Source: PoT sp049331405
Lineage (GTDB): Bacteria > Planctomycetota > Planctomycetia > Isosphaerales > Isosphaeraceae
Assembly (NCBI RefSeq): GCF_049331405.1
Contig: NZ_CP186274.1
Location: 5,394,001 to 5,458,000 of the forward strand
Direction: 5' to 3'
Length of the DNA stretch: 64,000 bases
Positions 33,585 through 40,782 of this stretch are shown here, in pieces. Position 1 is the stretch's first letter. Every line of letters begins with the position of its first letter. The notes beneath the pieces were generated by a model that worked only from the letters and a program-made list of their open reading frames with translations, was not told the DNA's origin and did no database searches. Made by a program: the position numbers and the translations under genes.

Positions 33585-35030
33585 ATGTCGCAAGAAACCT
33601 GGTATGTCCGCGACCGCAACAAGGTGACCGGACCCTTCAACGCCGAGCAGCTCTATGGCCTGCGCCGGCGCGGGCAGCTCGCGCAGTTCCACGAGGTCTC
33701 GCGGGACCGGGTCACGTGGTCGCGTGCGTCGACCCTGGACTTCCTCTTCTCGCCGCAGAGCGTCCCCCGGCAGGAGGTCTTCCCCGTCGCCGACGCGACG
33801 CCGGAGCAGCCGTCTTACGACTGGTACTACTCGTCGGGCCAGACGCCGATGGGGCCGGTCGAGACGGCGAACCTCCTCGAGATGCTGCGCCGGGGTACGA
33901 TCACAGGGGAGACGCTCGTCTGGCGCGAAGGGCTCCCGAACTGGGTCCCGCTCCGCACCCTCCAGCTCGAACAGCCGCAGGCAGCTCCCGTCGCTGCGGC
34001 CCCGGCGGGCCACGGCGGTCCGCAAGGCTACGCCCCGACCCCTCAGCATACGGCGCCGGCGGCGGCTCACGCCGCAGCACCGGCACCGGCCCACGCCAGG
34101 CCGAGCGAGGCCCAGAGCCGCAACCGCCGCATCGGCCTGATCGTGGCGGTGGTCGCGATCGTCATCATGATGGGGATCGCAGCCGTCTTGCTCGCCCCGA
34201 AGGAGCGTCGCGAGGCCCTGGTCTCGGGGCTCAAGGGGGATGGGTCGGCCACGATCAACTCGGTGAACGACGCCCCCGACCTGGCCGCGGCCGTGGGACT
34301 CGTCCTCTGCGGCTGGGTCCAGACGGAGTTCGACGGCACGAGGACGGAGGTCTGCCTGTCGAGCGGGACCTGCTTCGTCGCCTCGGGCTCGGGCTATTTG
34401 ATTACGAACCGGCACGTCGTCGAGTCGACCTCCAAGCTCCAGAACGCGGAGCTGATGCGGACCGAGCTGGAGGAGAAGACGAAGACCAAGATCGAGCCCA
34501 AGATCTGGGTCTTCTTCAAGCACAAGAAGTACGAGGCCACGATCGTCCACGAGAGCGACCCGTTCGACATGGCCATCCTCAAAATCAAGCCCGACGCCCC
34601 CCTGCCCCACTTCCGCCTGGCCGAGGAGGACACGACCGCGAGAGGCACGCCGGTCTACGCCCTGGGCTTCCCGGAGGCCTCGCGGACCCCGCTCTCGGGT
34701 GAGGAGGCGATTCAGCGCCTGATCCAGGAGCAGAAGAAGGGGGTGCGGGTCGAGTCCCACTTCCAGCCGTCGAACTTCGAATACGTGATCACCGACGGGA
34801 TCATCAGCCTCCTCAGGCGCAACGGGGGCTCGGTGAAGATCGAGCACACGGCCAAGATCAGCCCCGGCAACTCCGGCGGCCCGCTCGTCCGCGATGACGG
34901 GACCGTCGTCGGCATCAACACGCTGATCGTCAAGGGCGAAGAAGGGGCCTCGCCCACCTTCGTCGCCCAGGGGATCGGCTCGATGCGCGACGAGCTGATG
35001 CGGCAGGCCCCGGAGATCTTCCAGCCCTGA
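33585..35030 (+). CDS. Double-GYF, membrane-anchored trypsin-like (HtrA-type) protease
   Basis: A 481-residue protein. Two GYF_2-type modules occupy about 6-60 and 78-128 (WYVRDRNKVTGPFNAEQL; WYYSSGQTPMGPVETANL, each with a trailing W-x5-L segment). A low-complexity Pro/Ala/His linker follows, then one membrane helix (184-204) and a chymotrypsin-fold protease with the full triad: His277 (TNRHVVES), Asp328 (FDMAILKIK) and Ser430 (SPGNSGGPL). No PDZ domain is present, unlike DegP. GYF_2 modules are thought to bind proline-rich peptides, so they probably contact the Pro-rich stretches of the partner proteins. Start: ATG with GGGTACGAGG nearby. It is separated from the coiled-coil gene by 85 bp on the same strand; likely the effector or processing enzyme of the cluster. 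Confidence 0.92.
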   Translation: MSQETWYVRDRNKVTGPFNAEQLYGLRRRGQLAQFHEVSRDRVTWSRASTLDFLFSPQSVPRQEVFPVADATPEQPSYDWYYSSGQTPMGPVETANLLEMLRRGTITGETLVWREGLPNWVPLRTLQLEQPQAAPVAAAPAGHGGPQGYAPTPQHTAPAAAHAAAPAPAHARPSEAQSRNRRIGLIVAVVAIVIMMGIAAVLLAPKERREALVSGLKGDGSATINSVNDAPDLAAAVGLVLCGWVQTEFDGTRTEVCLSSGTCFVASGSGYLITNRHVVESTSKLQNAELMRTELEEKTKTKIEPKIWVFFKHKKYEATIVHESDPFDMAILKIKPDAPLPHFRLAEEDTTARGTPVYALGFPEASRTPLSGEEAIQRLIQEQKKGVRVESHFQPSNFEYVITDGIISLLRRNGGSVKIEHTAKISPGNSGGPLVRDDGTVVGINTLIVKGEEGASPTFVAQGIGSMRDELMRQAPEIFQP

Positions 35031-35052
35031 GACGCCCCGGCCGAAAAAACAA

Positions 35053-35086
35053 ACCCGCTCGGGAGGTGTTGGCCTCTCGAGCGGGT
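35053..35086. terminator. Bidirectional hairpin terminator
   Basis: 35053-35066 pairs with 35073-35086 (14 bp, one G-U), loop 6 bp. It lies between the converging protease and phosphoesterase genes; the minus strand runs into TTTGTTTTTTCGG, a strong intrinsic-terminator tail. Confidence 0.8.
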
Positions 35087-35121
35087 CCTGCTCGGCCTGG
35101 CGATCATCGAGGCGGCGACGC

Positions 35122-37641
35122 TCAATCGTCGTCGTCATCCTTGTCCTTGACGCCGGGGACCTCGCCTGCTCGGGCCGGGTAAGGACGCGAATCCTTGAAG
35201 AGGCTGTACCAGGTGATCCGGTTCATCCAGTAAGGATCCGGCGCGTCGACGTGGCTCCAGTCGAGCTCCATCGTGCGGGCGAGCCAGTACTTGTCGCTGT
35301 CGTTCATGGCCTTGCCCGACGGGTTACGCTCGTCGAGCGGCACGTTGTTGGGGACGGCCTTGTACGGCGTCAGGTCGGGCTCGTCGCCGAAGCAAGCGAC
35401 CAACGGGTCGGAGAGGGCGTCGAACTTGTTCATCGGGTCGAGGCCGAGCATCATCTCTATCGACCGGATCATGTTCGTCGTCGTGTAGAAGGTCGAGTCC
35501 AGGAACCCCCGCCGCGTGTAGGGGCTGATCGCCATGAAGGCCGTGCGGTGGCCGTCGACGTGGTCTGGGCCCGACTGGGCGTCGTCCTCGATCACGAAGA
35601 TGCACGTCTCCTTCCACTGCGGGCTCTTGGAGAGGGCCTCGACCACCCGCCCGAGCGCCAGGTCGTTGTCCGCCATCATGGCCCTGGGGGTGGGATAGCT
35701 CGGGTTGACCCCCTCGGTATGGTCGCAGGGGAGGCTCATGATCATCAGGTCGGGGACGGCGTCCTTCTTGCTGAACTCCTCGTACTCGCGGAGGAAGACG
35801 TCGACGCGATGCTGGTCGCTCTGGATCAGAGGCCAGTAATGCACTTCCTTGTTGATATAAGGCTTGAGGCTGGGGACGGTCGTCTCCGCCGTCATCTTGA
35901 ACTTGTTCGTGCCGTTCTTGCGATCCTCCCAGAGCTCGAACCAGTCCTTGGGGGCGGGCTGGAAGCCGGCCTTGGTCTCGTCGCAGAACTCGCCCCAGAC
36001 CCGAAGGGTCTTGTTCTTGCGGATCGCGGCGTCCCAGATCGCGCCGCCGCTCGAGATGGCCATTGGGTCTTCCCCCTCGCAGGGATAAGTCCTCGAGTAG
36101 CCGACGTAGAAGTGCTCGAGGTAGTCGTTGGCGATCGACTGGGTCGACCAGGCGTGGCCGTCGGCGCTATTCGTCCCGCTGACGTAGCCGTTGTCGAAGA
36201 GGGTGAACTCATTGGCGATCTTGCGGTGGTTGGGCATCACGCGCTCGCCCAGGCTGCAGAGCTTGGGGTCGCCGTTGCCCTTGGGCAGGTCGCCGAAGAT
36301 CTCGTCGTACGTCCGGTTCTCCTTGATGATGTACAGGACGTGCTTGATCGCGCCGTTGTAGACCTTGAGGGGGGGCTTGACGAGGTTCGCATCCCAGCGA
36401 TTGTTGCGCGCGACGACGCTCGTAGCCTTGGCGAGGTCGGCGTCCAGGTCGACGACGGTGACGGTCCCCTGGAAGTCGTGCGCATTGCCCGGCTTGCCGG
36501 CGAGGGTCCGGTTCACCGAGCCGTTCCCCTTGGTGTTGAGCAGCAGGGCGGACTTGCCGTCGGGGGTCAGGGCGAGGGCCGTCGGGAAGTAGCCGGCGGG
36601 TCGGAAGCCGAGGACCTTGCCCGAGGCGATGTCGACCTCGCAGAGGGCGTTGTCGCCGCCGTTGGCGATGTACAGCGTCTTGCCCCGGATCTCGAGCGCA
36701 TTGGGCATGCTCCCCAGCACGCGGAGCTTCTCGCCCCAGAGGATCGGGATCGTGCGGGTCAGCTTGCCCGAGGCGATGTCGACCTCGGAGATGGAGTCGC
36801 TCATCGCGTTGGCGACGTACGCCCGCCCGCCCGAGACGGCGATGGCCGTCGGGTGGATGCCGACCTCGAGGTGCCGGGTCTTCCCCGACTCGCGGTCGAT
36901 CAGGCTGACGGTCCCCGAGCCGGGCGTGCCCCGGTCGTCGGTGACGACGTCGAGATCCTGGCTCTTCGCCGTGATGTCCCCGGCTCGGGGTCTTCGGCCC
37001 CCCCAGTTGCTCACGACCAGGGTCTTCTCATCCTCGGAGAGCCTCGGCTCGAACGGCAGGTTCTCGACGGGGAACTCGCGGATCCACTCCCCATCCCCAC
37101 GGGTGAGGTCGACCTCGGCGATTGCGTTGCGGTTGGCCGCCGCCACGAACAGCCGCGAGCCATCCTTGGTGATCGTCATCCCGCCCGGCACGGGGTTGTC
37201 CTTCGCGTCCTTCGGCCTGACGGCGATCTGCCCGGCCTTGACGAGCTTGTCCCCTTCATATTTGAAACTCTGGACATACCCTTGCTCGGTGCTGGCGAAG
37301 AGTCGCTTGCCGTCCGGCGACCAGACGAGCCCGCGGAACCCCGCGCTCGAGCCGAGCGGGACCTTCGTCTCCTCGCGGATCGCCTTCGTCGTCCCGAGGA
37401 AGACGCTGTTCTGGTGCAGCACGGCGAAGAAGGCCCCGCTCGGGTGGAGGGCCAGTTCGATGGGCCGACCCTGGAATGCGAGCGAGCCCCCCTCCACCCT
37501 CTGTCCGGACGAGACCATGAAGCCCCCGTCCGGCTGCTTCCCCATCCAGATCACACCCCGTTGCGCCATGCCGGCCAGGATCAAAACTAGCGCGGGCGCT
37601 CCGATCCCCAGTCCCAGAGCCCAGGCTCTTCTTCGAGTCAT
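35122..37641 (-). CDS. YncE-type beta-propeller / alkaline-phosphatase-superfamily phosphoesterase fusion
   Basis: An 839-residue protein with a membrane/signal segment (about 6-24). A YncE-like propeller follows (about 55-410; repeats such as GTVSLIDRESGKTRHLEVG, IAVSGGRAYVANAMSDSISE, RGKTLYIANGGDNALCEVD). The second part is a phosphoesterase domain from about 430 (KHVLYIIKENRTYDEIFGDL; SGTNSADGHAWSTQSIANDY; VIEDDAQSGPDHVDGHRTAF), the non-specific phospholipase C-like family, with conserved Glu/Asn/Asp/His metal-site residues. This is the usual planctomycete two-domain protein. GAAGG precedes the ATG. It ends close to the converging protease gene with a shared terminator. Substrate unknown. 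Confidence 0.9.
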   Translation of the reverse strand: MTRRRAWALGLGIGAPALVLILAGMAQRGVIWMGKQPDGGFMVSSGQRVEGGSLAFQGRPIELALHPSGAFFAVLHQNSVFLGTTKAIREETKVPLGSSAGFRGLVWSPDGKRLFASTEQGYVQSFKYEGDKLVKAGQIAVRPKDAKDNPVPGGMTITKDGSRLFVAAANRNAIAEVDLTRGDGEWIREFPVENLPFEPRLSEDEKTLVVSNWGGRRPRAGDITAKSQDLDVVTDDRGTPGSGTVSLIDRESGKTRHLEVGIHPTAIAVSGGRAYVANAMSDSISEVDIASGKLTRTIPILWGEKLRVLGSMPNALEIRGKTLYIANGGDNALCEVDIASGKVLGFRPAGYFPTALALTPDGKSALLLNTKGNGSVNRTLAGKPGNAHDFQGTVTVVDLDADLAKATSVVARNNRWDANLVKPPLKVYNGAIKHVLYIIKENRTYDEIFGDLPKGNGDPKLCSLGERVMPNHRKIANEFTLFDNGYVSGTNSADGHAWSTQSIANDYLEHFYVGYSRTYPCEGEDPMAISSGGAIWDAAIRKNKTLRVWGEFCDETKAGFQPAPKDWFELWEDRKNGTNKFKMTAETTVPSLKPYINKEVHYWPLIQSDQHRVDVFLREYEEFSKKDAVPDLMIMSLPCDHTEGVNPSYPTPRAMMADNDLALGRVVEALSKSPQWKETCIFVIEDDAQSGPDHVDGHRTAFMAISPYTRRGFLDSTFYTTTNMIRSIEMMLGLDPMNKFDALSDPLVACFGDEPDLTPYKAVPNNVPLDERNPSGKAMNDSDKYWLARTMELDWSHVDAPDPYWMNRITWYSLFKDSRPYPARAGEVPGVKDKDDDDD

Positions 37642-37858
37642 GATGCCTTCGTTCCGGAGGAACCCTCAGTCACAGCGATGCCAGGAAACACGAGCCGCCG
37701 ATTCTACGACCTCGCCCCCTCGAAAGCATCAGCCCGACCCAGGGGATTGCAACCGGCCCCGTAGCCCTCAACATGCCGCCGGCTTCCCCAGGCGCTCTCG
37801 CTTGTCGAAGATGAATATGGACACTTCTCGCTGATCCCGACAGTCCTTGGCCCTCGCG

Positions 37859-39226
37859 TCACGCCACTCGCCCCCTGGGCACCGCCTTTGGTGAGCATCC
37901 ATCATCTCCGCTCGGCCCCGGATCGCCATGCCACCGACTTCGTATCGCCCTCTCGCGCTTGTAGCGACGGTCCATGAGCAGGACCAGGAACCGCACGATC
38001 GTCCGACGCTCCCGCCACTTGTACCGCGCTTTCTCCTCATGCCGGAGCTGCCGGTTGACGCGCTCGACATGATTGTTCGTCCGCACCCGGCGGCACGCCG
38101 GGTCCTTCAGGAACGCGATCATCTTGGCGAACTTCTCGTCGGGGAGCATCCCCATCGCCGACGACAGCTCGGGGACCTTCTGGAAGCGGGGATTCCCCAG
38201 GAGCGCCGCATGCCGGCCCCGGGCCAGCTCCTCCGTCTGCCCCTCCTCGAATAGCATCGTGAGACGGTCCACGAAGTCCCGCAACGTCTTCAGCTCCGGC
38301 AGATAGCTCAGCATCGTCTCCAGGTCCGCCCGCTCCCCGGCGCTCATCCCCTCGCGGCGGCTTCACGATCAGCCAGCGATGCTTGAAGACGAAGGCCGAT
38401 TTCTCCTTGTTCGTCGAGCGCCGCCGCGACCGGCGCCGGGGCCGGCCCGGCTTCCGCTTGCGGCCTCGGTTGCCGCGGCGGGAGAGCCCCCGCCGCATCC
38501 GACGCACCGCGTCCAGGACGCGCTGATGCAGGTCCTTCAGGACGTGGAAGACGCACAACTGATGGCGGGCCGCCGGCCAGAGTTCCGCCAGCAGGGTCGG
38601 ATAGAGGTTTGAGCCGTCGGTCACCACCACCTGCGGCAACAGCCCCCACCACTTGAGGTCCTTGAGGAACCGCCGCATGTGGTCGCGATCGTCGCCGGCG
38701 ACGACGGCGAAGGCCACGGGCAGGTCCTGGAGCGGGTCGGTGGCCAGCAGGAGCGTCGATCGGCCCAGGTGGAGCTCGTCGACGCAGAGCGTACCGCTGA
38801 ACCGGGTCAGGATCCAGCGGCGATGCTCGGCCATGTCGAGGCCGCGGACCCTGCGGTCGAGGCAGTCGTAGACAAAGCCGTCGGAGAGGTCCAGGAGGAA
38901 GTCGCGGCGCATCGAGGCGATGACGCGCTCGACGCTCATGCCGTCGTCGAGGATCCGGTCGAGGACCGCCTCTCGGACCTTGTGGTCGTAGGCGGCCTTA
39001 GGTTCGACGCCCGGGGGGCAGGTGCGGAAGGTGCTGCAGCAGCCGCAGCGGGCGCGATACTCGCCGTAAGTGATGTCGAGGAAGACGACCTGCTTGTAGG
39101 CGAGGGTCCGGACGAGGCGCCGGAGGACCTGCTTGCGGCGCCCCGCTTGCCGCACGTGGGGCATGGAGCCTGGCTCGGGGCGCAACTCAGGGGTATGGTA
39201 CGGACGTGGGGCCTTCGGGTCGCCAT
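37859..39226 (-). pseudogene. ISL3-like DDE transposase with two compensating frameshifts
   Basis: Reading from ATG 39226: a zinc-ribbon N-terminus (CAPSQAPCPTCGKRG) up to the G4 run at 39141-39144. The frame then changes (one G missing) and continues RRKQVLRRLVRTLAYKQVVF, RARCGCCSTFRTCPPG, DGMSVERVIASMRRDFLLDL, CVDELHLGRSTLLLATDPL (first Asp) and QVVVTDGSNLYPTLLAEL (second Asp). A second change near 38354 (one extra base) leads to MSAGERADLETML and RTNNHVERVNRQL, where the Glu of HVER is the presumed third catalytic residue. The first and last parts share one reading frame. A family call of ISL3 rests on the pattern only; similar transposases may belong elsewhere. Two indels make it non-functional as read. 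Confidence 0.7.
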
Positions 39227-39228
39227 GA

Positions 39229-39273
39229 CCTGCGTGCTCCTGTGGGACGGGTAATCACCCACAAGCACGCAGG
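39229..39273. repeat. Imperfect palindrome just upstream of the transposase start
   Basis: 39229-39246 pairs with 39258-39273 over 16 bp with a two-base bulge, and the loop contains a smaller GGGT/ACCC stem. It lies 2 bp before the transposase start codon, so it could be a transposon-end or a translation-blocking hairpin. Confidence 0.6.
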
Positions 39274-39299
39274 CCCTATCTCCTCTTGTCAAGAGCCTC

Positions 39300-39773
39300 T
39301 TACGGCGACCGGACTCCTGTCGGGATCAGCGAGAAGTCTCTGAATTTGAGGTGATATTCGAGGTGTTCGATATAATCCTCGACCATGTCCCCGAGGGCGA
39401 CCACGCCGCGTTTGTTGTGCGTCCCGTAACGTGCAAAAGCCTCGTCGGGCAGGTTGCGGAGAACCCGGCCGAACTGCCGCCGGCCGACCTCGAAGAGGGT
39501 CAGGGCGTCCTCGATCGACTGCTCATGGGTGGCGAGGCGTTCGACGTAGGCAGTCTCGTCGGCATAGAGCAAGGGCGGGTTGTCCTCGATCACCATGCGC
39601 TTCATGCGGTCGATGGAAATGCTGTCGCTATCCGTGAGGTGGATCACGACCTCCTGGATGGACCAAAGCCCCGGCCCCGGCCTGGCGATCAGGTCTTCCC
39701 GGCTCAGGCCCTCGACGGAATCACGCAGTTGCTGCCCACCGGCCACGTAGCGTTCGATGATCTGACGATCCAT
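39300..39773 (-). CDS. DinB-like four-helix protein
   Basis: A 157-residue protein of the DinB/YfiT-like four-helix class: GLWSIQEVVIHLTDSD (the N-terminal metal-ligand His), a Tyr/Arg-rich middle and the C-terminal HLEYHLKF pair of His ligands. This provides a three-His metal site. Family members include thiol transferases and damage-inducible proteins; this one is not assigned a reaction. Start: ATG with GAGGGGG 6 bp upstream. Its stop lies 3 bp from the candidate end of the ISL3-like element. The PhzF-like gene is 42 bp upstream on the same strand, so both are probably one transcript. Confidence 0.85.
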   Translation of the reverse strand: MDRQIIERYVAGGQQLRDSVEGLSREDLIARPGPGLWSIQEVVIHLTDSDSISIDRMKRMVIEDNPPLLYADETAYVERLATHEQSIEDALTLFEVGRRQFGRVLRNLPDEAFARYGTHNKRGVVALGDMVEDYIEHLEYHLKFRDFSLIPTGVRSP

Positions 39774-39815
39774 TGAGATCCCCCTCGAATTCTTCGGTGT
39801 GGATAGATAAAAACG

Positions 39816-40616
39816 TCAACCCAGCAACTCGCCTCTAACGACCGTGACCGCCTGCCCGCCGAGCTTGACCCGATCCCCTTCGACCCGGACCCGCACGAGG
39901 CCCCCGCGTTTCGAGGCCTGGTACGCCAGGAACTCCGCCTTCCCGAGCCGCTCGGCCCAGAACGGCCCCAGGGCACAGTGGGCGGAGCCGGTTACGGGGT
40001 CCTCGGCGATCCCGACGCCAGGAGCGAAGAACCGAGAGACGAAGTCGTACCCGGCTCCCCCCGCCCCGGCGAGGCTCGTCGCGATCACCCCCCGCGTCCT
40101 GATCGAGCGCAGGCGGGCGAAGTCGGGGGCGAGGCCCCTCAGCACCTCCTCGCTCTCGACCTCGCAAAGATAGTCCATCCCGTACGAGCCGACGAAGCGC
40201 AAGGGCACGCCGAGGCTCTCGGCCAGACCCGCCGGGGCTTCTGTGACAGGCTTCGTCTTCAAGGCCGGGAAGTCGAGTTCGATCCAGTCACCCTGCCGCT
40301 CGGCGATGAGCAGGCCGCTCCTCGTCTGGAAGCGGATGGTCCGATCTTTGGGCTCCTCCCCCGACCCCCAGAGGGCGTGGGCCGAGGCCAGGGTGGCATG
40401 GCCGCAGAGGTCGACCTCGACCTCGGGCGTGAACCAGCGGAGGCTGTATCCATCGTCCTGCCGGATCAGGAAGGCCGTCTCCGACAGGTTCATCTCGCCC
40501 GCGACGCGCTGAAGCCACTCATCAGGCCTGGGCTCGCCGAGGATGCAGACCGCGGCCGGATTCCCGCCGAAGGGACGCGACGAAAACGCATCGACGATGA
40601 ATAGGGGTAAATTCAT
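39816..40616 (-). CDS. PhzF-family epimerase/isomerase-like protein
   Basis: A 266-residue protein with the PhzF pattern: FIVDAFSSRPFGGNPAAVC, the catalytic Glu in NLSETAFLI, RWFTPEVEVDLCGHATLAS and the second-half signature EDPVTGSAHCALGPFWAERL. Family members are diaminopimelate-epimerase-fold isomerases; PhzF itself acts in phenazine synthesis, but no phenazine genes are near, so the substrate is unknown. Start: ATG at 40616 with GGGAGAA directly before it; an in-frame upstream Met (40751) would extend the protein across the hairpin at 40698-40742 and is rejected. Confidence 0.92.
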   Translation of the reverse strand: MNLPLFIVDAFSSRPFGGNPAAVCILGEPRPDEWLQRVAGEMNLSETAFLIRQDDGYSLRWFTPEVEVDLCGHATLASAHALWGSGEEPKDRTIRFQTRSGLLIAERQGDWIELDFPALKTKPVTEAPAGLAESLGVPLRFVGSYGMDYLCEVESEEVLRGLAPDFARLRSIRTRGVIATSLAGAGGAGYDFVSRFFAPGVGIAEDPVTGSAHCALGPFWAERLGKAEFLAYQASKRGGLVRVRVEGDRVKLGGQAVTVVRGELLG

Positions 40617-40697
40617 AATTTCTCCCGGGGGGTTGGCCCGTGCCTGGTCGTATGCGAGCGCAGCACGAACCGAATCGACCTTGCGATGTGCAGCAAT

Positions 40698-40742
40698 GGA
40701 CACGCCGAGGCCCCGCGACGTTCGCGCGGCCTCGGCGTGTCC
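40698..40742 (-). terminator. Perfect 15-bp hairpin between two minus-strand genes
   Basis: 40698-40712 and 40728-40742 are perfectly complementary with a 15-bp loop. It lies 40 bp after the stop of the glycoside-hydrolase-like gene (40783) and upstream of the PhzF gene. No T tract follows, so it could be a terminator or an RNA-stabilising stem. Confidence 0.6.
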
Positions 40743-40782
40743 CGTTCTCATTGGATGTGTGAAGCGATGAAAGCCAATTCGC

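Larger units (their letters stand above)
37793..39297. mobile_element. Candidate extent of the ISL3-like element
   Basis: The inverted ends are tentative: the left end GCTCTCGCTTGTCGAAGAT begins near 37794, and the right end, read on the minus strand from 39297, begins GGCTCTTGACAAGAGGAG. They match at about 12 of 22 positions, weak for a terminal repeat. No target duplication was found. Boundaries should be treated as approximate. Confidence 0.25.

Noticed and set aside
37740..37860. Clear terminal inverted repeat and target duplication of the ISL3-like element
   Set aside because: Only about 12 of 22 bases match between candidate ends and no duplicated flank was found, so the ends are left as low confidence.
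38340..38360. Programmed frameshift in the ISL3-like transposase
   Set aside because: The required shift (+1) at this site lacks a slippery heptamer, and a second opposite shift near 39143 is needed too, which fits indels better than recoding.
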